This document shows, piece after piece, positions 19,843-29,666 of a stretch of DNA of 64,000 nt. The notes under the pieces are model-generated. The model saw nothing but the letters and a program-made list of their open reading frames with translations, was not told where the DNA came from and ran no database searches. A program made the translations under genes and the position numbers. This stretch comes from Microbulbifer sp. VAAF005 (GTDB lineage: Bacteria; Pseudomonadota; Gammaproteobacteria; Pseudomonadales; Cellvibrionaceae). Location: assembly GCF_030012985.1 (NCBI RefSeq), contig NZ_CP120233.1:4273001-4337000 (forward strand), in the 5' to 3' direction. Numbering within the stretch: the first letter of the stretch is position 1; the number at the start of each line of letters is the position of its first letter.

Positions 19843-20760
19843 TCAGGCGCTGGCTTTAGTGGCAGCGCCGTCACCCTTGAGCAGGTCTGAGAGGGCTTGC
19901 TCCAGAGTTGGAAATTGGAAGGTATAGCCGGTTTCCAGTGCTGTACAGGGCTCGACCCTATCACTGGCTAGCAGTAATTCATCAGCCATCTCTCCAAAAG
20001 CTATCTTTAAAGCCCAGGCCGGTGAGCGTAAAAACGCCGGGCGATGCAGCTCTTTGGCCAGGATCCTGGCAAAGCTGTTGTTGGTTACAGGTTCTGGTGC
20101 ACTTCCGTTAAATGGACGGCAAAGTTGATTGTCGATGGCGTGTAATATCAGCCCGACTTCGTCTTCTTCGTGAATCCAGCTCATCCAGTGCTCGCCCGAG
20201 CCCATGGGGCCGCCAAGCCCGAGCCGAAATGGTGGCAGCATTTGGGGAAGGGCGCCACCGCGCATGGAGAGAACGATAGCTGTGCGGATAATGCCTACCT
20301 TAACGCCAGAGTGCTGCAGCGGGAGCGTGGCGGCCTCCCAGTCCCGACACAGCTGTGCGGCAAAGCCCCCTCCTGGAGCACTGTCTTCTTTCAGTAACTC
20401 CCCTCCGCGATTGCCGTAATAGCCGATTGCGGAGCCGGACAAGAAGTAGGATGGCTTGTCTCTTTGGCCCAGGGTCCAGCGAACCAGCTTCTCTGTTGTG
20501 TCCAGGCGTGAACTGCGAATCTCAGTGCGATATTTTTCTGTCCAGCGGCGGGAGATGGGGGCCCCGGCAAGGTTCACAATAACATCTACGGGCTGGTTTA
20601 CCTCTGCGGGATCGCGGCAGGCGTTGGCTGATTCGCCACATAAGTTTCGAACCCTGTCCGGATGTCGGCTTAATACCGTAATAGTATTGCCTCGCTCCAG
20701 CCAGCGCCGACAAAAGAGTCTGCCTATAAGCCCGGTGCCACCGCTAATCAAGCAATGCAT
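19843..20760 (-). CDS. TIGR01777 family epimerase (YfcH-like)
   Basis: A 305-residue extended-SDR protein. The N-terminal nucleotide-binding motif GGTGLIGRLF is at about residues 7-16, with VIVNLAGAPISRRWTEKYR and SGSAIGYYGNRG as family signatures, and the usual C-terminal DUF1731-like segment with PAWALKIAFGEMADELLLAS. The biochemical role of YfcH proteins is not settled. It lies upstream of the lnt cluster on the same strand with about 110 bases between, which include a stem-loop (TGGCCAC/GTGGCCA, 20839-20863). Confidence 0.85.
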   Translation of the reverse strand: MHCLISGGTGLIGRLFCRRWLERGNTITVLSRHPDRVRNLCGESANACRDPAEVNQPVDVIVNLAGAPISRRWTEKYRTEIRSSRLDTTEKLVRWTLGQRDKPSYFLSGSAIGYYGNRGGELLKEDSAPGGGFAAQLCRDWEAATLPLQHSGVKVGIIRTAIVLSMRGGALPQMLPPFRLGLGGPMGSGEHWMSWIHEEDEVGLILHAIDNQLCRPFNGSAPEPVTNNSFARILAKELHRPAFLRSPAWALKIAFGEMADELLLASDRVEPCTALETGYTFQFPTLEQALSDLLKGDGAATKASA

Positions 20761-20874
20761 GGGGAATCACCTTGCCTTATATTCGCTAGAAAATTGAATG
20801 GAGCATAGCAGTGATATTCAGTGGCGGTAGCTTACCGATGGCCACCCCGGCAGGGAGTGGCCACAGGGCTTGTT

Positions 20875-22440
20875 TTAATCGGGTAGCTCGCCACTGAGAG
20901 GGGAGTTGGATTGGGGTTCCACCCTACGGCGTAAAAACAGGGCCAGGGCCAGCATTGGGAGCGCCAAGGCAAATACCAATGAGATGCCGGCTAGCATAAA
21001 CGGAGTGGCGCCACTCATCGCTCTGATATCCCCGGTCATATTCGCGCGCTCGAATTGGGGGAGTTTTTTAATAACGTTCCCCTTGGGGTCCACAATTGCC
21101 GTCACACCAGTATTTGTCCCTCTCACCAGGTAGCGACCAGTTTCCAAAGCGCGCATCTGCGCCATTTGCATATGTTGTAAGGGGCCAATAGAGGTCCCGA
21201 ACCATGCATCATTGCTAATGGTCAGCAAAACCTGGGAAGACAGTGCTGAGTCGGCAACCAGCCTGGGATAGACAATCTCATAGCAGATAAGCGGCGCCCA
21301 GCTTGCACCAGCAGCATTGAGTGGTGATTGTTCGTCCGGGCCTGAGCGGATAAAGGAAGTGGGGAGATTAAAAAACTCGATAGTGCCCCGAATAAAATCC
21401 TCCAGAGGTACATACTCACCAAAGGGGACCAGGTGGCGCTTGTGATACACGCTGGGGCTCTGGCCAAAAACAGCGGCGGAGTTGTGAATACTCCGCCCCT
21501 CCTGTGCCGAACCCCGGGTGTCATAGAGAATACCGGTGATCAAATCGATGTTGGTAGTCTCAGCATTGCGTTGCAGCGCCTGCATAAGGTTGGGGGCTTG
21601 CCCGTAGAGCATGGGCAGGGCGGCTTCGGGCCAGATAATAACGTCTACACCCTGATCGCTAAGGGCGCGAGTACCCTCCTGGTAGCGACTGATAGTTTCC
21701 CCGCGAAACTCTGGCAACCACTTCTTTTCCTGAGGAATATTAGCCTGCACCAGCCCAACGCTGATAAGAGGACCTTTTGCGGAGGTCCACTCCACTTGGG
21801 AGATGGCAGCTCCTATTGGCCAGGGGGCCAGTGCCGCAGTGAGTAGAATGATATGGCTGTGTCGCTTGAGCGGGGATAGGCGGCCACTGACAACCAGGGC
21901 CAGCACTGCGCCGGTAAATGCCAATAGCAGGCCTATGCCGTAGACACTCAAAATCGGCGCCCAGCCCGCTAGCCAGGTTTCTGTATGGCCATAGCCGGCG
22001 AAGAGCCAGGGGAAACCGGTAAAGGCCCAGCTGCGCAGCCATTCACTGATAAACCACAATGCGGCAAAAGCCAGGGCGAAGCTGAATTTATTATCTGTGA
22101 AGCGGCCCAGAATGTAGAAGGGCGCAGCTAACAGCAGCGCCATAATAGCGACAAAGCTTCCGGTGAGGGCCAGTCCTAATGGCACCGATGAGTTGCCAAA
22201 ATTTGTAATCGAAACGTAGACCCAGGAAGCCCCGCAGGCGAAGAGGCCCAATCCATAGCAGAGGGCGAGCCAGAAGCTTTTGCGGCCCGGTAGCACCTGC
22301 CCTTTGGCTGCAGAGAGCAGAATCCAGGCGAATAGTGTGAGGGACAGCAGGCCACATACCCAATAGTTAAATGGGGCAAATGAAAGTGTCATCAACCCGC
22401 CAGCTACAACGCTGGCGAGAGGAGAAAATAATCTGCGCAT
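20875..22440 (-). CDS. lnt: Apolipoprotein N-acyltransferase
   Basis: A 521-residue inner membrane enzyme that adds the third acyl chain to the N-terminal cysteine of lipoproteins. About six N-terminal membrane segments precede a periplasmic nitrilase-like domain. The catalytic glutamate is in IIWPEAALP, the lysine region in HLVPFGEYVPL and the cysteine in PLICYEIVYP. A final membrane segment near the C-terminus (FMLAGISLVFALALPMLALA) is followed by an arginine-rich tail. It ends the miaB-phoH-ybeY-corC-lnt series on the minus strand. Confidence 0.95.
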   Translation of the reverse strand: MRRLFSPLASVVAGGLMTLSFAPFNYWVCGLLSLTLFAWILLSAAKGQVLPGRKSFWLALCYGLGLFACGASWVYVSITNFGNSSVPLGLALTGSFVAIMALLLAAPFYILGRFTDNKFSFALAFAALWFISEWLRSWAFTGFPWLFAGYGHTETWLAGWAPILSVYGIGLLLAFTGAVLALVVSGRLSPLKRHSHIILLTAALAPWPIGAAISQVEWTSAKGPLISVGLVQANIPQEKKWLPEFRGETISRYQEGTRALSDQGVDVIIWPEAALPMLYGQAPNLMQALQRNAETTNIDLITGILYDTRGSAQEGRSIHNSAAVFGQSPSVYHKRHLVPFGEYVPLEDFIRGTIEFFNLPTSFIRSGPDEQSPLNAAGASWAPLICYEIVYPRLVADSALSSQVLLTISNDAWFGTSIGPLQHMQMAQMRALETGRYLVRGTNTGVTAIVDPKGNVIKKLPQFERANMTGDIRAMSGATPFMLAGISLVFALALPMLALALFLRRRVEPQSNSPLSGELPD

Positions 22441-22510
22441 AAAGTTGTTGTCAGGATACCCAATTCGCTCAGGGTATCAGTGTGTTAAGGCTTGCAGTAA
22501 TGGGCGGTAC

Positions 22511-23407
22511 TCAGCTGTCTTCTTCTGGCGGTTTGCGCATATGGGCAACCCGCAAAAGGTGTATCTGACGGCTGTCTGCATAGAGTACCCGGAACATAAA
22601 GTCACCCAGTCGGGTGACTTCGTCACGGCCCGGCAAATGGCCGAATGATTGCATAATAAGACCGCCGACAGTGTCGAATTCTTCATCACTAAAGGCGCTC
22701 TCGAAAAATTCATTGAACTCTTCAATGGGAGTCAAAGCTTTAACGATAAAATCGTTTTCCCCAACTTTACGGATATAACTATCCGCTTCTTCCTCGTCGG
22801 TCTCGTCTTCGATTTCACCGACAATTTCCTCGAGGATATCTTCAATAGTCACAACACCGGATACACCGCCGTACTCGTCTATCACGACCGCCATATGGTA
22901 GCGGTTCTCACGGAACTCGCGCAGCAGGATATTGAGGCGCTTGCTCTCGGGAATAATATTGGCTGGGCGGATCAGGTCTTCGAGCTGAAATCCGTCGAAA
23001 CCTTTCAACAGGAGAGGGAGCAGGTCTTTGGCGAGCAATATCCCGCGTATATCATCGACACTTTCGCCGACGACAGGGAATCGGGAGTGCCCCGAATCAA
23101 TAATTTTGGGGAGGAACTCTTCCGGCTTATCGTGGAGGCCTACCACAACCATTTGCGAGCGTGGAATCATAATCTCGCGGACTTGCTGGCTGGAAACGTC
23201 CAGTGCGCCTTCGATAATAGAGAGCGCTTCAGCATCTACCAGCTGATTTTCAGCGGCGTCCTTAATGATGTCCAATAATTCGTCGCGAGACTTGGGTTCA
23301 GCTGAAAAGGCGCTGAACAGCTTTTCCAGCCAACTTTTTTCACTCGCGCGGGATTTGCTCGCTGAGTGACTACTTGGGGGCTCGTCTGTGGTCATGGAAG
23401 TGGCCAT
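22511..23407 (-). CDS. corC: CorC/YbeX-type CBS-domain protein
   Basis: A 298-residue cytoplasmic CorC-family protein. After a Ser-rich N-terminal extension there is the linker VREIMIPRSQMVVV, two CBS domains (about 75-200) with GHSRFPVVGESVDDIRGILLA, the Asp/Glu-rich ILEEIVGEIEDETDEEEADS and a C-terminal CorC_HlyC domain with DTVGGLIMQSFGHLPGRDE. The family is linked to magnesium/cobalt export and, as YbeX, to ribosome metabolism. Placement between ybeY and lnt is the conserved order. Confidence 0.92.
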   Translation of the reverse strand: MATSMTTDEPPSSHSASKSRASEKSWLEKLFSAFSAEPKSRDELLDIIKDAAENQLVDAEALSIIEGALDVSSQQVREIMIPRSQMVVVGLHDKPEEFLPKIIDSGHSRFPVVGESVDDIRGILLAKDLLPLLLKGFDGFQLEDLIRPANIIPESKRLNILLREFRENRYHMAVVIDEYGGVSGVVTIEDILEEIVGEIEDETDEEEADSYIRKVGENDFIVKALTPIEEFNEFFESAFSDEEFDTVGGLIMQSFGHLPGRDEVTRLGDFMFRVLYADSRQIHLLRVAHMRKPPEEDS

Positions 23408-23478
23408 GCTCCGGGGTTCTCTCGTTTGTAGATAAAATTCAGTAGCAGTTTGCCATTACTTCGGTGGTACAGCGGCTA

Positions 23479-23949
23479 TCATCCCACTTCATCCTGTGGG
23501 GCGTAGGGGTCTGCAATGCCGAGGTTGGCGAGCAACTTCGTTTCCAGGCTTTCCATAACCTGAGCGTCTGCATCTTCGATATGGTCATAACCTAGAAGGT
23601 GCAGTGTGCCATGGACCACCATATGTGCCCAGTGCGCCGATAGTGATTTGCTCTGTTGCTCCGCTTCCAGTTCAACTACTGGGGCACAGATCACAAGATC
23701 TCCAAGCATCGGGAGATCCAGCTCCGCAGGGAAATCGGTAGGGAAGGATAAAACGTTAGTGGGTTTATCCTTGCCCCGATACTGGTGATTAAGTTCCTGG
23801 CTCTCACTTTCGTCCACGATTCGCACCGACAGTTCCGCTTCGTTGCGGTGGCCGGTCAAAGCCTTGGATACCCAGTTGCTGATAGCCTCATCGGAAGGGA
23901 CGTCGTGGCAGCGGCTGACCCGCTGCACATCGAGTGTTAAATCAGTCAT
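23479..23949 (-). CDS. ybeY: Endoribonuclease YbeY
   Basis: A 156-residue single-strand endoribonuclease involved in 16S rRNA maturation and ribosome quality control. The metal site [11 protein letters not shown] (HX3HX5H) is near residues 113-123. The upstream [13 protein letters not shown] block is also a family signature. It starts 16 bases after the phoH stop, so the two are probably co-transcribed. Confidence 0.95.
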   Translation of the reverse strand: MTDLTLDVQRVSRCHDVPSDEAISNWVSKALTGHRNEAELSVRIVDESESQELNHQYRGKDKPTNVLSFPTDFPAELDLPMLGDLVICAPVVELEAEQQSKSLSAHWAHMVVHGTLHLLGYDHIEDADAQVMESLETKLLANLGIADPYAPQDEVG

Positions 23950-23965
23950 AACTCAGGTGCGGACT

Positions 23966-25021
23966 CTAAGCGGCATTCTCATCGGCTTTATTGGAAATTC
24001 GATCTGCCGAGGCCATTTCCAGCTCAGCTTCATGAATATCGTAGGCCTCCACAATGCGCTGCACGAGGGGGTGGCGAACCACATCCTTGGCTCCAAAGTG
24101 GGTAAAGCTGATTCCATTAACCCGTCCCAGTACTCCAACAGCATGGCGCAAACCGGAAGCTTGGCCACGGGGCAGGTCGACCTGGCTGGGGTCACCGGTA
24201 ATTACGGCGGTTGAGCCAAAGCCAATCCGCGTGAGGAACATTTTCATCTGCTCGCGGGTGGTATTTTGACTCTCATCGAGAATAACAAAGGCGTTGTTCA
24301 GGGTGCGCCCGCGCATATAGGCAAGGGGAGCCACTTCGATAACGTTGCGCTCGATCAGCTTGCCAACAGTTTCAAAACCGAGCATTTCGTAGAGGGCGTC
24401 GTAGAGTGGGCGGAGGTAAGGGTCTACCTTTTGGCTCAAGTCACCGGGCAGAAAGCCCAATTTCTCGCCGGCTTCAACGGCGGGGCGGACCAGGAGGATT
24501 CGCTCAACTTCATCCTTGAGCAGAGACTCCACAGCACAGGCTACCGCCAGGTAGGTTTTACCGGTACCGGCGGGTCCGATACCGAAATTGATATCATTGG
24601 TCTGCACAGCGCGAACGTATTTACGCTGATTGAGCCCTCTGGGGCGTACCGAGCACTTCTTAGTGCGAATCAGTACTACTTGGTCAGCTTCGCTGGAGTC
24701 ACCGCTACCATCTTGGCCGGTGAGTTCTTCAACTCCCGCTTGCTGCAGAGCCAGGTGAATCTCATCTGGAGTGAGATAGTCCTTGGTACCGGTTTCCTTG
24801 TAGAGCCTACTGAGTAGTTCGCCAGCGGCACGCGCCGATTTGGCATCGCCAAAAAATGAAAACTGGTTGCCGCGATTTCGAATTTCGATATCCAGGCGCT
24901 GTTCTATTTGGCGTAGGTGTTGGTCGAACTGACCGCAGAGATTGGCGAGACGGCGTGCGTCGTTGGGCTCGAGAGTGATGCTGTGAGCGAGGGTTTGTGT
25001 TTCCAAATTGGTTTCCGGCAC
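23966..25021 (-). CDS. ybeZ: PhoH-like ATPase (YbeZ)
   Basis: A 351-residue PhoH-family P-loop ATPase. An N-terminal KH-like part (about 10-100) precedes Walker A GPAGTGKTYLA, Walker B NAFVILDESQNTT and GFGSTAVITGDPSQVDLPRG. YbeZ proteins are thought to act with YbeY on RNA, which fits the gene order. The promoter region (25022-25215) holds a GGGTATACCC palindrome at 25047-25056 and a short TTTTCCC/GGGGAAA stem. Confidence 0.93.
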   Translation of the reverse strand: MPETNLETQTLAHSITLEPNDARRLANLCGQFDQHLRQIEQRLDIEIRNRGNQFSFFGDAKSARAAGELLSRLYKETGTKDYLTPDEIHLALQQAGVEELTGQDGSGDSSEADQVVLIRTKKCSVRPRGLNQRKYVRAVQTNDINFGIGPAGTGKTYLAVACAVESLLKDEVERILLVRPAVEAGEKLGFLPGDLSQKVDPYLRPLYDALYEMLGFETVGKLIERNVIEVAPLAYMRGRTLNNAFVILDESQNTTREQMKMFLTRIGFGSTAVITGDPSQVDLPRGQASGLRHAVGVLGRVNGISFTHFGAKDVVRHPLVQRIVEAYDIHEAELEMASADRISNKADENAA

Positions 25022-25158
25022 CTTTAATCCAGGGGTTATATTGCTAGGGTATACCCATTTTCCCTAAAGGGGAAAGAGGTGATTCCTACAAATAGGTTCT
25101 AACTTTACCTAATTTTAATTACGGGGCGTAATTTGGGGGGCAAGTTGAGCCTAATTTG

Positions 25159-25193
25159 GCGGCAGGATGTGCTTTCGAAGTACATCTTGCCGC
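25159..25193 (-). terminator. Long stem-loop after miaB
   Basis: GCGGCAGGATGT pairs with ACATCTTGCCGC (one wobble) and the helix extends inward through CTT/AAG. It begins 22 bases past the miaB stop on the minus strand. There is no clear T-run, so it could be a processing or attenuation structure. Confidence 0.5.
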
Positions 25194-25215
25194 TATTTGA
25201 GGTAATCACAAAGTC

Positions 25216-26583
25216 TTAGAACAGGTCTTCTTCCAGCTCAGATGTGACTAAAGTACCGCGCAGGGAGTTTGGCAGGGCCTCTTCAATCACAACATCGGCA
25301 AATTTGCCGATCAGGGCGAGATCGTCCGCACGGAAGTTGACTACCCGGTTGTTCTCGGTGCGGCCTTGTAACTGTCCGGGGTCCTTTTTGGAAACACCGG
25401 TTACCAGTACACGCTCGGTGTTGCCAACCATGCGGCGTGCAATAGCTGCCGCCTGCTGGTTAATCCGCGCCTGCAGCAGCTGTAGGCGCTGCTTTTTCAC
25501 TTCTTCCGGCGTGTCATCGGCCAAGTCGGCAGCCGGAGTGCCCGGGCGAGGGGAATATATAAAGCTGAAGGAGATATCGAAGCCCACGTCCTGGATCAGG
25601 TTCATGGTCGCTTCAAAGTCCCTGTCAGTTTCGCCGGGGAAGCCGATAATAAAGTCTGAAGACAGGCAGATATCCGGGCGAATTTTCTTCAGGCGGCGGA
25701 TCTTGGATTTGTACTCCAGGGCGGTGTGGCCGCGTTTCATTGCCATCAGAATGCGGTCGGAGCCACTCTGTACGGGCAGATGAAGGTGACTAACTAGTTC
25801 CGGTACCTGTCCGTAGACATCGATCAGCGCATCGGAGAACTCTACCGGGTGAGAGGTGGTATAGCGGATACGGTCGATGCCATCGATCGCTGCCACATAA
25901 GTGATCAGCTCGGCGAAATCCACTTCGTGGCCATCTTCTCCCGTAGCGCGGTAGGCGTTTACGTTTTGCCCAAGCAGGTTCACCTCGCGGACACCCTGGT
26001 CTGCCAGGTGGGCGATCTCTTCGAGTACATCGGTCACAGGGCGGCTGACTTCTTCGCCACGGGTGTAGGGAACCACGCAGAAAGTACAGTACTTGGAGCA
26101 GCCTTCCATAATAGAGACAAATGCGGTGGCGCCGTCGGCCTCTGGCTGGGGCAGGCGATCAAACTTCTCGATCTCCGGGAAGCTCACATCGACGATAACT
26201 GCGCCGCTTTTTTGCTCTTTGGTCTCCATCATCTCCGGCAGGCGATGCAGGGTCTGGGGACCAAAGATCAAGTCTACGTGGGGCGCGCGTTTGGCAATCG
26301 CCTCGCCTTCCTGACTGGCTACACAGCCGCCAACACCAATCACCAGGTCGGGATTTTTTTCCTTCAGGTGCTTCCAACGGCCCAGCTGGTGGAACAGCTT
26401 TTCCTGGGCTTTCTCGCGGATAGAACAGGTGTTGACCAATAGTACATCCGCCTCGTCGGGATCGTCGGTAGGTACCATGTCGTGGGACTCGCCGAGTAGA
26501 TCGCGCATCCTCGCGGAATCGTACTCATTCATTTGGCAGCCGTGGGTCTTAATATATAGCTTTTTCACCGATGTTTCGGACAT
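25216..26583 (-). CDS. miaB: tRNA-2-methylthio-N6-dimethylallyladenosine synthase
   Basis: A 455-residue radical SAM methylthiotransferase modifying A37 of tRNAs that read UNN codons. The N-terminal UPF0004 domain has its three cysteines in [22 protein letters not shown] and [10 protein letters not shown]. The radical SAM cluster is [19 protein letters not shown]-terminal TRAM domain (about 385-445) follows. Length matches E. coli MiaB (474). It is the first gene of the minus-strand miaB-ybeZ-ybeY-corC-lnt series and is divergent from the DUF1820 gene. Confidence 0.96.
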   Translation of the reverse strand: MSETSVKKLYIKTHGCQMNEYDSARMRDLLGESHDMVPTDDPDEADVLLVNTCSIREKAQEKLFHQLGRWKHLKEKNPDLVIGVGGCVASQEGEAIAKRAPHVDLIFGPQTLHRLPEMMETKEQKSGAVIVDVSFPEIEKFDRLPQPEADGATAFVSIMEGCSKYCTFCVVPYTRGEEVSRPVTDVLEEIAHLADQGVREVNLLGQNVNAYRATGEDGHEVDFAELITYVAAIDGIDRIRYTTSHPVEFSDALIDVYGQVPELVSHLHLPVQSGSDRILMAMKRGHTALEYKSKIRRLKKIRPDICLSSDFIIGFPGETDRDFEATMNLIQDVGFDISFSFIYSPRPGTPAADLADDTPEEVKKQRLQLLQARINQQAAAIARRMVGNTERVLVTGVSKKDPGQLQGRTENNRVVNFRADDLALIGKFADVVIEEALPNSLRGTLVTSELEEDLF

Positions 26584-26763
26584 ATCGCGCCTGGTTAAAA
26601 ACTGGTCAACAATTAGGGTGGGGCATTATAGCGATACGACCCGGCACTGCATAGATGGCTATATTAGCTGTTGCGAACCTGTGCTATTCTTGCGCGCCTT
26701 TTCGGGCTTTGCCCGTTCTTTGATCAATTTGAGCTTCGGGGTCATCCCCATCCTGAGAGACTT

Positions 26764-27095
26764 ATGGCCAACCCGATTTATAAAGTTATTTTCCATAATC
26801 AAAACCAAGTGTATGAACTCTACGCTCGGGCTATCTATCAGAGTGATATGTACGGGTTTATTGAGGTGGAGGAATTTGTGTTTGGGGAAAAAGCCCAGCT
26901 TGTGGTAGATCCTAGTGAAGAAAAGCTGAAAGCAGAATTTGCTTCAGTAACTCGCTCTTACCTCCCAATGCATAGCATCGTGCGCATTGACGAAGTGGAA
27001 AAAGAAGGTACCGGCAAGATTGTGGAAGTAAAGGGTGACAAAGTTGCCAAATTTCCCTTCCCCCTCCGGTTCGTCACCCTCAGGACACAGAATAA
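26764..27095 (+). pseudogene. DUF1820 family protein with an apparent one-base frameshift near the 3' end
   Basis: ANPIYKVIFHNQNQVYELYA and YGFIEVEEFVFGEKAQLVVD are the conserved start of this small gammaproteobacterial family of unknown function. As given, the frame runs to 27177 with an unusual tail that would enter the neighbouring insertion. Adding one C to the C5 run at 27060-27064 gives a Pro-rich end, FPFPPPVRHPQDTE, and a TAA at 27093-27095, for 110 residues, the usual length of about 105-110. The gene is divergent from miaB. A CCCGC/GCGGG stem follows at 27103-27122. Confidence 0.75.
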
Positions 27096-27124
27096 AGCTC
27101 CTCCCGCACACTCTACAGCGGGAT

Positions 27125-28480
27125 TCAGTATCTTGCGAACAAATCAGCAAACCGCCCAATGCGTACTAGGTTCCTGAACTGGTCAACCCATTCCTTCTTG
27201 TCTCCCATCCCAGCCCAACTCAGGCAGTCGCGGGCCTTTGTGTGCAACTGGCCCGGACTTAGAGGTTTAGCGGGTGACCCCACCAGCGAACTGACTGTCA
27301 CTTCGACGGTCCGGCCATCGGTAAACTCGGCCTCGACGACGACGGGCGCTGTAACCGATGCCGGGCTGGTCTGGGAACGTTTTATTTTATACAGGCTTGC
27401 CTGTACCAGCGGTTCTGCAACGGCCTCATCCGTGAAATCGCGAAGCGATACTTTTCCGTTCTGAAGCAACCGCAACGCTGGATAAGACATGCTGAAGCGG
27501 GCTTCACTGGCCTTTGTGGGGGCGTCAAAACGCAGATTTTGAAACTGCGGATTTGGCAGGTATGCGGTTAGCGATTTGAGGTTCCTCAGGCGCAGGCCAT
27601 GATCCCGACGAAGCATTTCAACACCATCAAGGGAAAAATGTGCCGAAGCGCAGCACGGAAATCGCTTGGTGAACAGGCCATCTTCTACAATGGCCCAACG
27701 CTCGCCAATGTCATCAAGCATCCGATGTTCCGCGCCGGGAACGGGATTTCCCTGATACAGGTCGCGAAACCCCCATTGCCCGGTTACAAATGCACTTTGG
27801 CCGTCAAGTCCAGACTGAGCCATGAATGCTGCCAGCACCGCATTATGAGCGCCGAAACCGGCATGGGTTGGCTTGGCCTTTGTTCCAAATTGCAGCCGCG
27901 TTCCCGAAGCAAGGCTAAAGCCAAGGCTCATCGCGTTGTTGATTTGCCGGGCATCAAGCCCCATCAGCATCGCACAGGCACCGGCTGTTCCAATTGTACC
28001 AACGGTCGAAGTCGCGTGCCAGCCACTGGCATAGTGGTTCGGGTTAACAGCCGCCCCAATGCGTGCATGTAGTTCCAGACCCACAATGTAGGCATTTAGA
28101 ATATCCTGGCCCGAAACCGGCATAATCTGGCCCAGCGCAAACAGGGCAGGTGCGAGGATTGCCGAAGCGTGTGTCATGCCAGGAAGGAAATTGTCGTCAA
28201 ATTCAAGCGCATGGGCCGCTGTGCCATTGACCAATGCGGCGCTGGCCGGGGGCAGTTTCATGTCAGTGCCAATGACCTTGCAGCTACCTGTTCCGTGTGT
28301 CTTTTGCGCGCCTTCAAAAACAATACGCACAGTCTCATCGGCGCTACCTGCGATCATGCAGATCAGACCGTCGAACAAGGCGTCGTTTGCCCGGTCCACT
28401 GCGACGTCCGATGGGGCAACAGGCCGCGATGCAGCCCATTGGGACAGTTTGAACTCTGCACTGTCCTGCCCGTTAGTCAT
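27125..28480 (-). CDS. MmgE/PrpD family protein
   Basis: About 451 residues of the MmgE/PrpD family, which includes 2-methylcitrate dehydratase, aconitate decarboxylase and many enzymes of unknown substrate. Typical features are GTGSCKVIG, ALVNGTAAHALEFDDNF in the N-terminal helical domain, GWHATSTVGTIGTAGA and KRFPCCASAHFSLDGVEML. The ATG at 28480 is preferred because GGAAGAAC lies just upstream; a longer start at 28504 is possible. It overlaps the end of the amidohydrolase gene by eight bases. No prp genes are nearby, so a role in propionate use is not supported. Confidence 0.85.
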   Translation of the reverse strand: MTNGQDSAEFKLSQWAASRPVAPSDVAVDRANDALFDGLICMIAGSADETVRIVFEGAQKTHGTGSCKVIGTDMKLPPASAALVNGTAAHALEFDDNFLPGMTHASAILAPALFALGQIMPVSGQDILNAYIVGLELHARIGAAVNPNHYASGWHATSTVGTIGTAGACAMLMGLDARQINNAMSLGFSLASGTRLQFGTKAKPTHAGFGAHNAVLAAFMAQSGLDGQSAFVTGQWGFRDLYQGNPVPGAEHRMLDDIGERWAIVEDGLFTKRFPCCASAHFSLDGVEMLRRDHGLRLRNLKSLTAYLPNPQFQNLRFDAPTKASEARFSMSYPALRLLQNGKVSLRDFTDEAVAEPLVQASLYKIKRSQTSPASVTAPVVVEAEFTDGRTVEVTVSSLVGSPAKPLSPGQLHTKARDCLSWAGMGDKKEWVDQFRNLVRIGRFADLFARY

Positions 28481-29666
28481 GGCCAAGTTCTTCCAGCGCA
28501 ACATTTACCCAATACGCGACACCGTGAGGGATTGCCCGGTCATCAAAATCGTAAAGCGGGGTGTGGAGGAAATGATGGTCGTCGCTGTCGCCATTGCCCA
28601 TGCAAATGTACGCGCCAGGCACCATTTCAAGAAAGAAAGCAAAATCTTCGGACCCGCTCAGCGGTGTCATCTCGGTGTCCACTGTGGCATCAGAGGACGT
28701 TTGTCGCGCAGCTTTTACTGCGACATCCACTTCGCGTTTGTGATTTACCATTGGAGGATAGCGGCGCGTATAAATCAATTCTGCTTCGCAGCGATGTGCC
28801 TGTGCGCAAGAGTGTGCCAGTTCACCGATCCGGTTTTCCAACATGTCGCGTGCTTCGGGCGTGTAGCTACGTGCCGTACCGCGGATGACAACCTTGGAAG
28901 GAATGATATTTGGCGCGCCCCAGTCGCCTGCTGAAACATGACCGATACTGACAACTGCGGAATCTGTAGGTGCCAGATTGCGGGCCACGATTGTTGATAC
29001 GGAAGACAGGAATCCGGCCAAAGCCATGGTAGGGTCGGTGCCCTTCTGAGGCATAGCGCCATGGCCACCGGTACCGGACAGAATGACTTCCCAGGTGTCG
29101 GCTGCTGCCATCATCGGCCCTTCGCAGATCTCGAAATTGCCGATTTTGATCCCCGGCATGTTGTGCATTCCATAAACCGCATCACAAGGAAAGCGGTCGA
29201 ACAACCCGTCCTCGATCATCACCTTTGCACCGCCGTGCCCTTCTTCGGCAGGTTGAAAAATGAACTGAACGGTGCCAGAGAAATCGGGGTTTTGAGATAG
29301 GTATTCTGCCGCTCCAAGAAGCATTGCCGCATGCCCGTCATGACCGCAAGCGTGCATTTTACCCGGCACGGTCGCTTGATATGGCAACCCGGTTTTTTCT
29401 TCGATGAACAACGCATCCATGTCGGCGCGGAGACCGACAGTTCGATTGCCATTTCGCTTGCCTTTCAGAGTGCCGACCACACCCGTTTTGCCAAGCCCGC
29501 GATCAACTTCGATCCCCAGTTCGGCAAGCCTGGTCGCTACAACCTCAGAGGTGCGCACTTCTTCGAACGCAATTTCCGGGTGCCGGTGGAGGTCCTGGCG
29601 AATGCGGATGGCGGTTTCAACTAGGTTGCCGTAGTTCAGGATGTCAGCGCGATCAACGGTCGCCAT
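28473..29666 (-). CDS. M20 family amidohydrolase (hippurate hydrolase-like)
   Basis: About 397 residues. Metal-binding and catalytic features of M20D peptidases are present: MHACGHDGHAAMLLGAAEYL, FQPAEEGHGGAKVMIEDGLF, MHNMPG and GSEDFAFFLE. These enzymes release amino acids from N-acyl or conjugated forms (hippurate, indole-acetyl amino acids). ATG at 29666 is chosen over the ORF start at 29696 because AGAGGAAA lies nine bases upstream. The pairing with an MmgE/PrpD gene suggests a small catabolic unit whose substrate is unknown. Confidence 0.87.
   Translation of the reverse strand: MATVDRADILNYGNLVETAIRIRQDLHRHPEIAFEEVRTSEVVATRLAELGIEVDRGLGKTGVVGTLKGKRNGNRTVGLRADMDALFIEEKTGLPYQATVPGKMHACGHDGHAAMLLGAAEYLSQNPDFSGTVQFIFQPAEEGHGGAKVMIEDGLFDRFPCDAVYGMHNMPGIKIGNFEICEGPMMAAADTWEVILSGTGGHGAMPQKGTDPTMALAGFLSSVSTIVARNLAPTDSAVVSIGHVSAGDWGAPNIIPSKVVIRGTARSYTPEARDMLENRIGELAHSCAQAHRCEAELIYTRRYPPMVNHKREVDVAVKAARQTSSDATVDTEMTPLSGSEDFAFFLEMVPGAYICMGNGDSDDHHFLHTPLYDFDDRAIPHGVAYWVNVALEELGHD

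Noticed and set aside
28169..28934. Two forward frames of about 240-250 codons
   Set aside because: They are antisense to the MmgE/PrpD and M20 genes, both of which carry clear family motifs.
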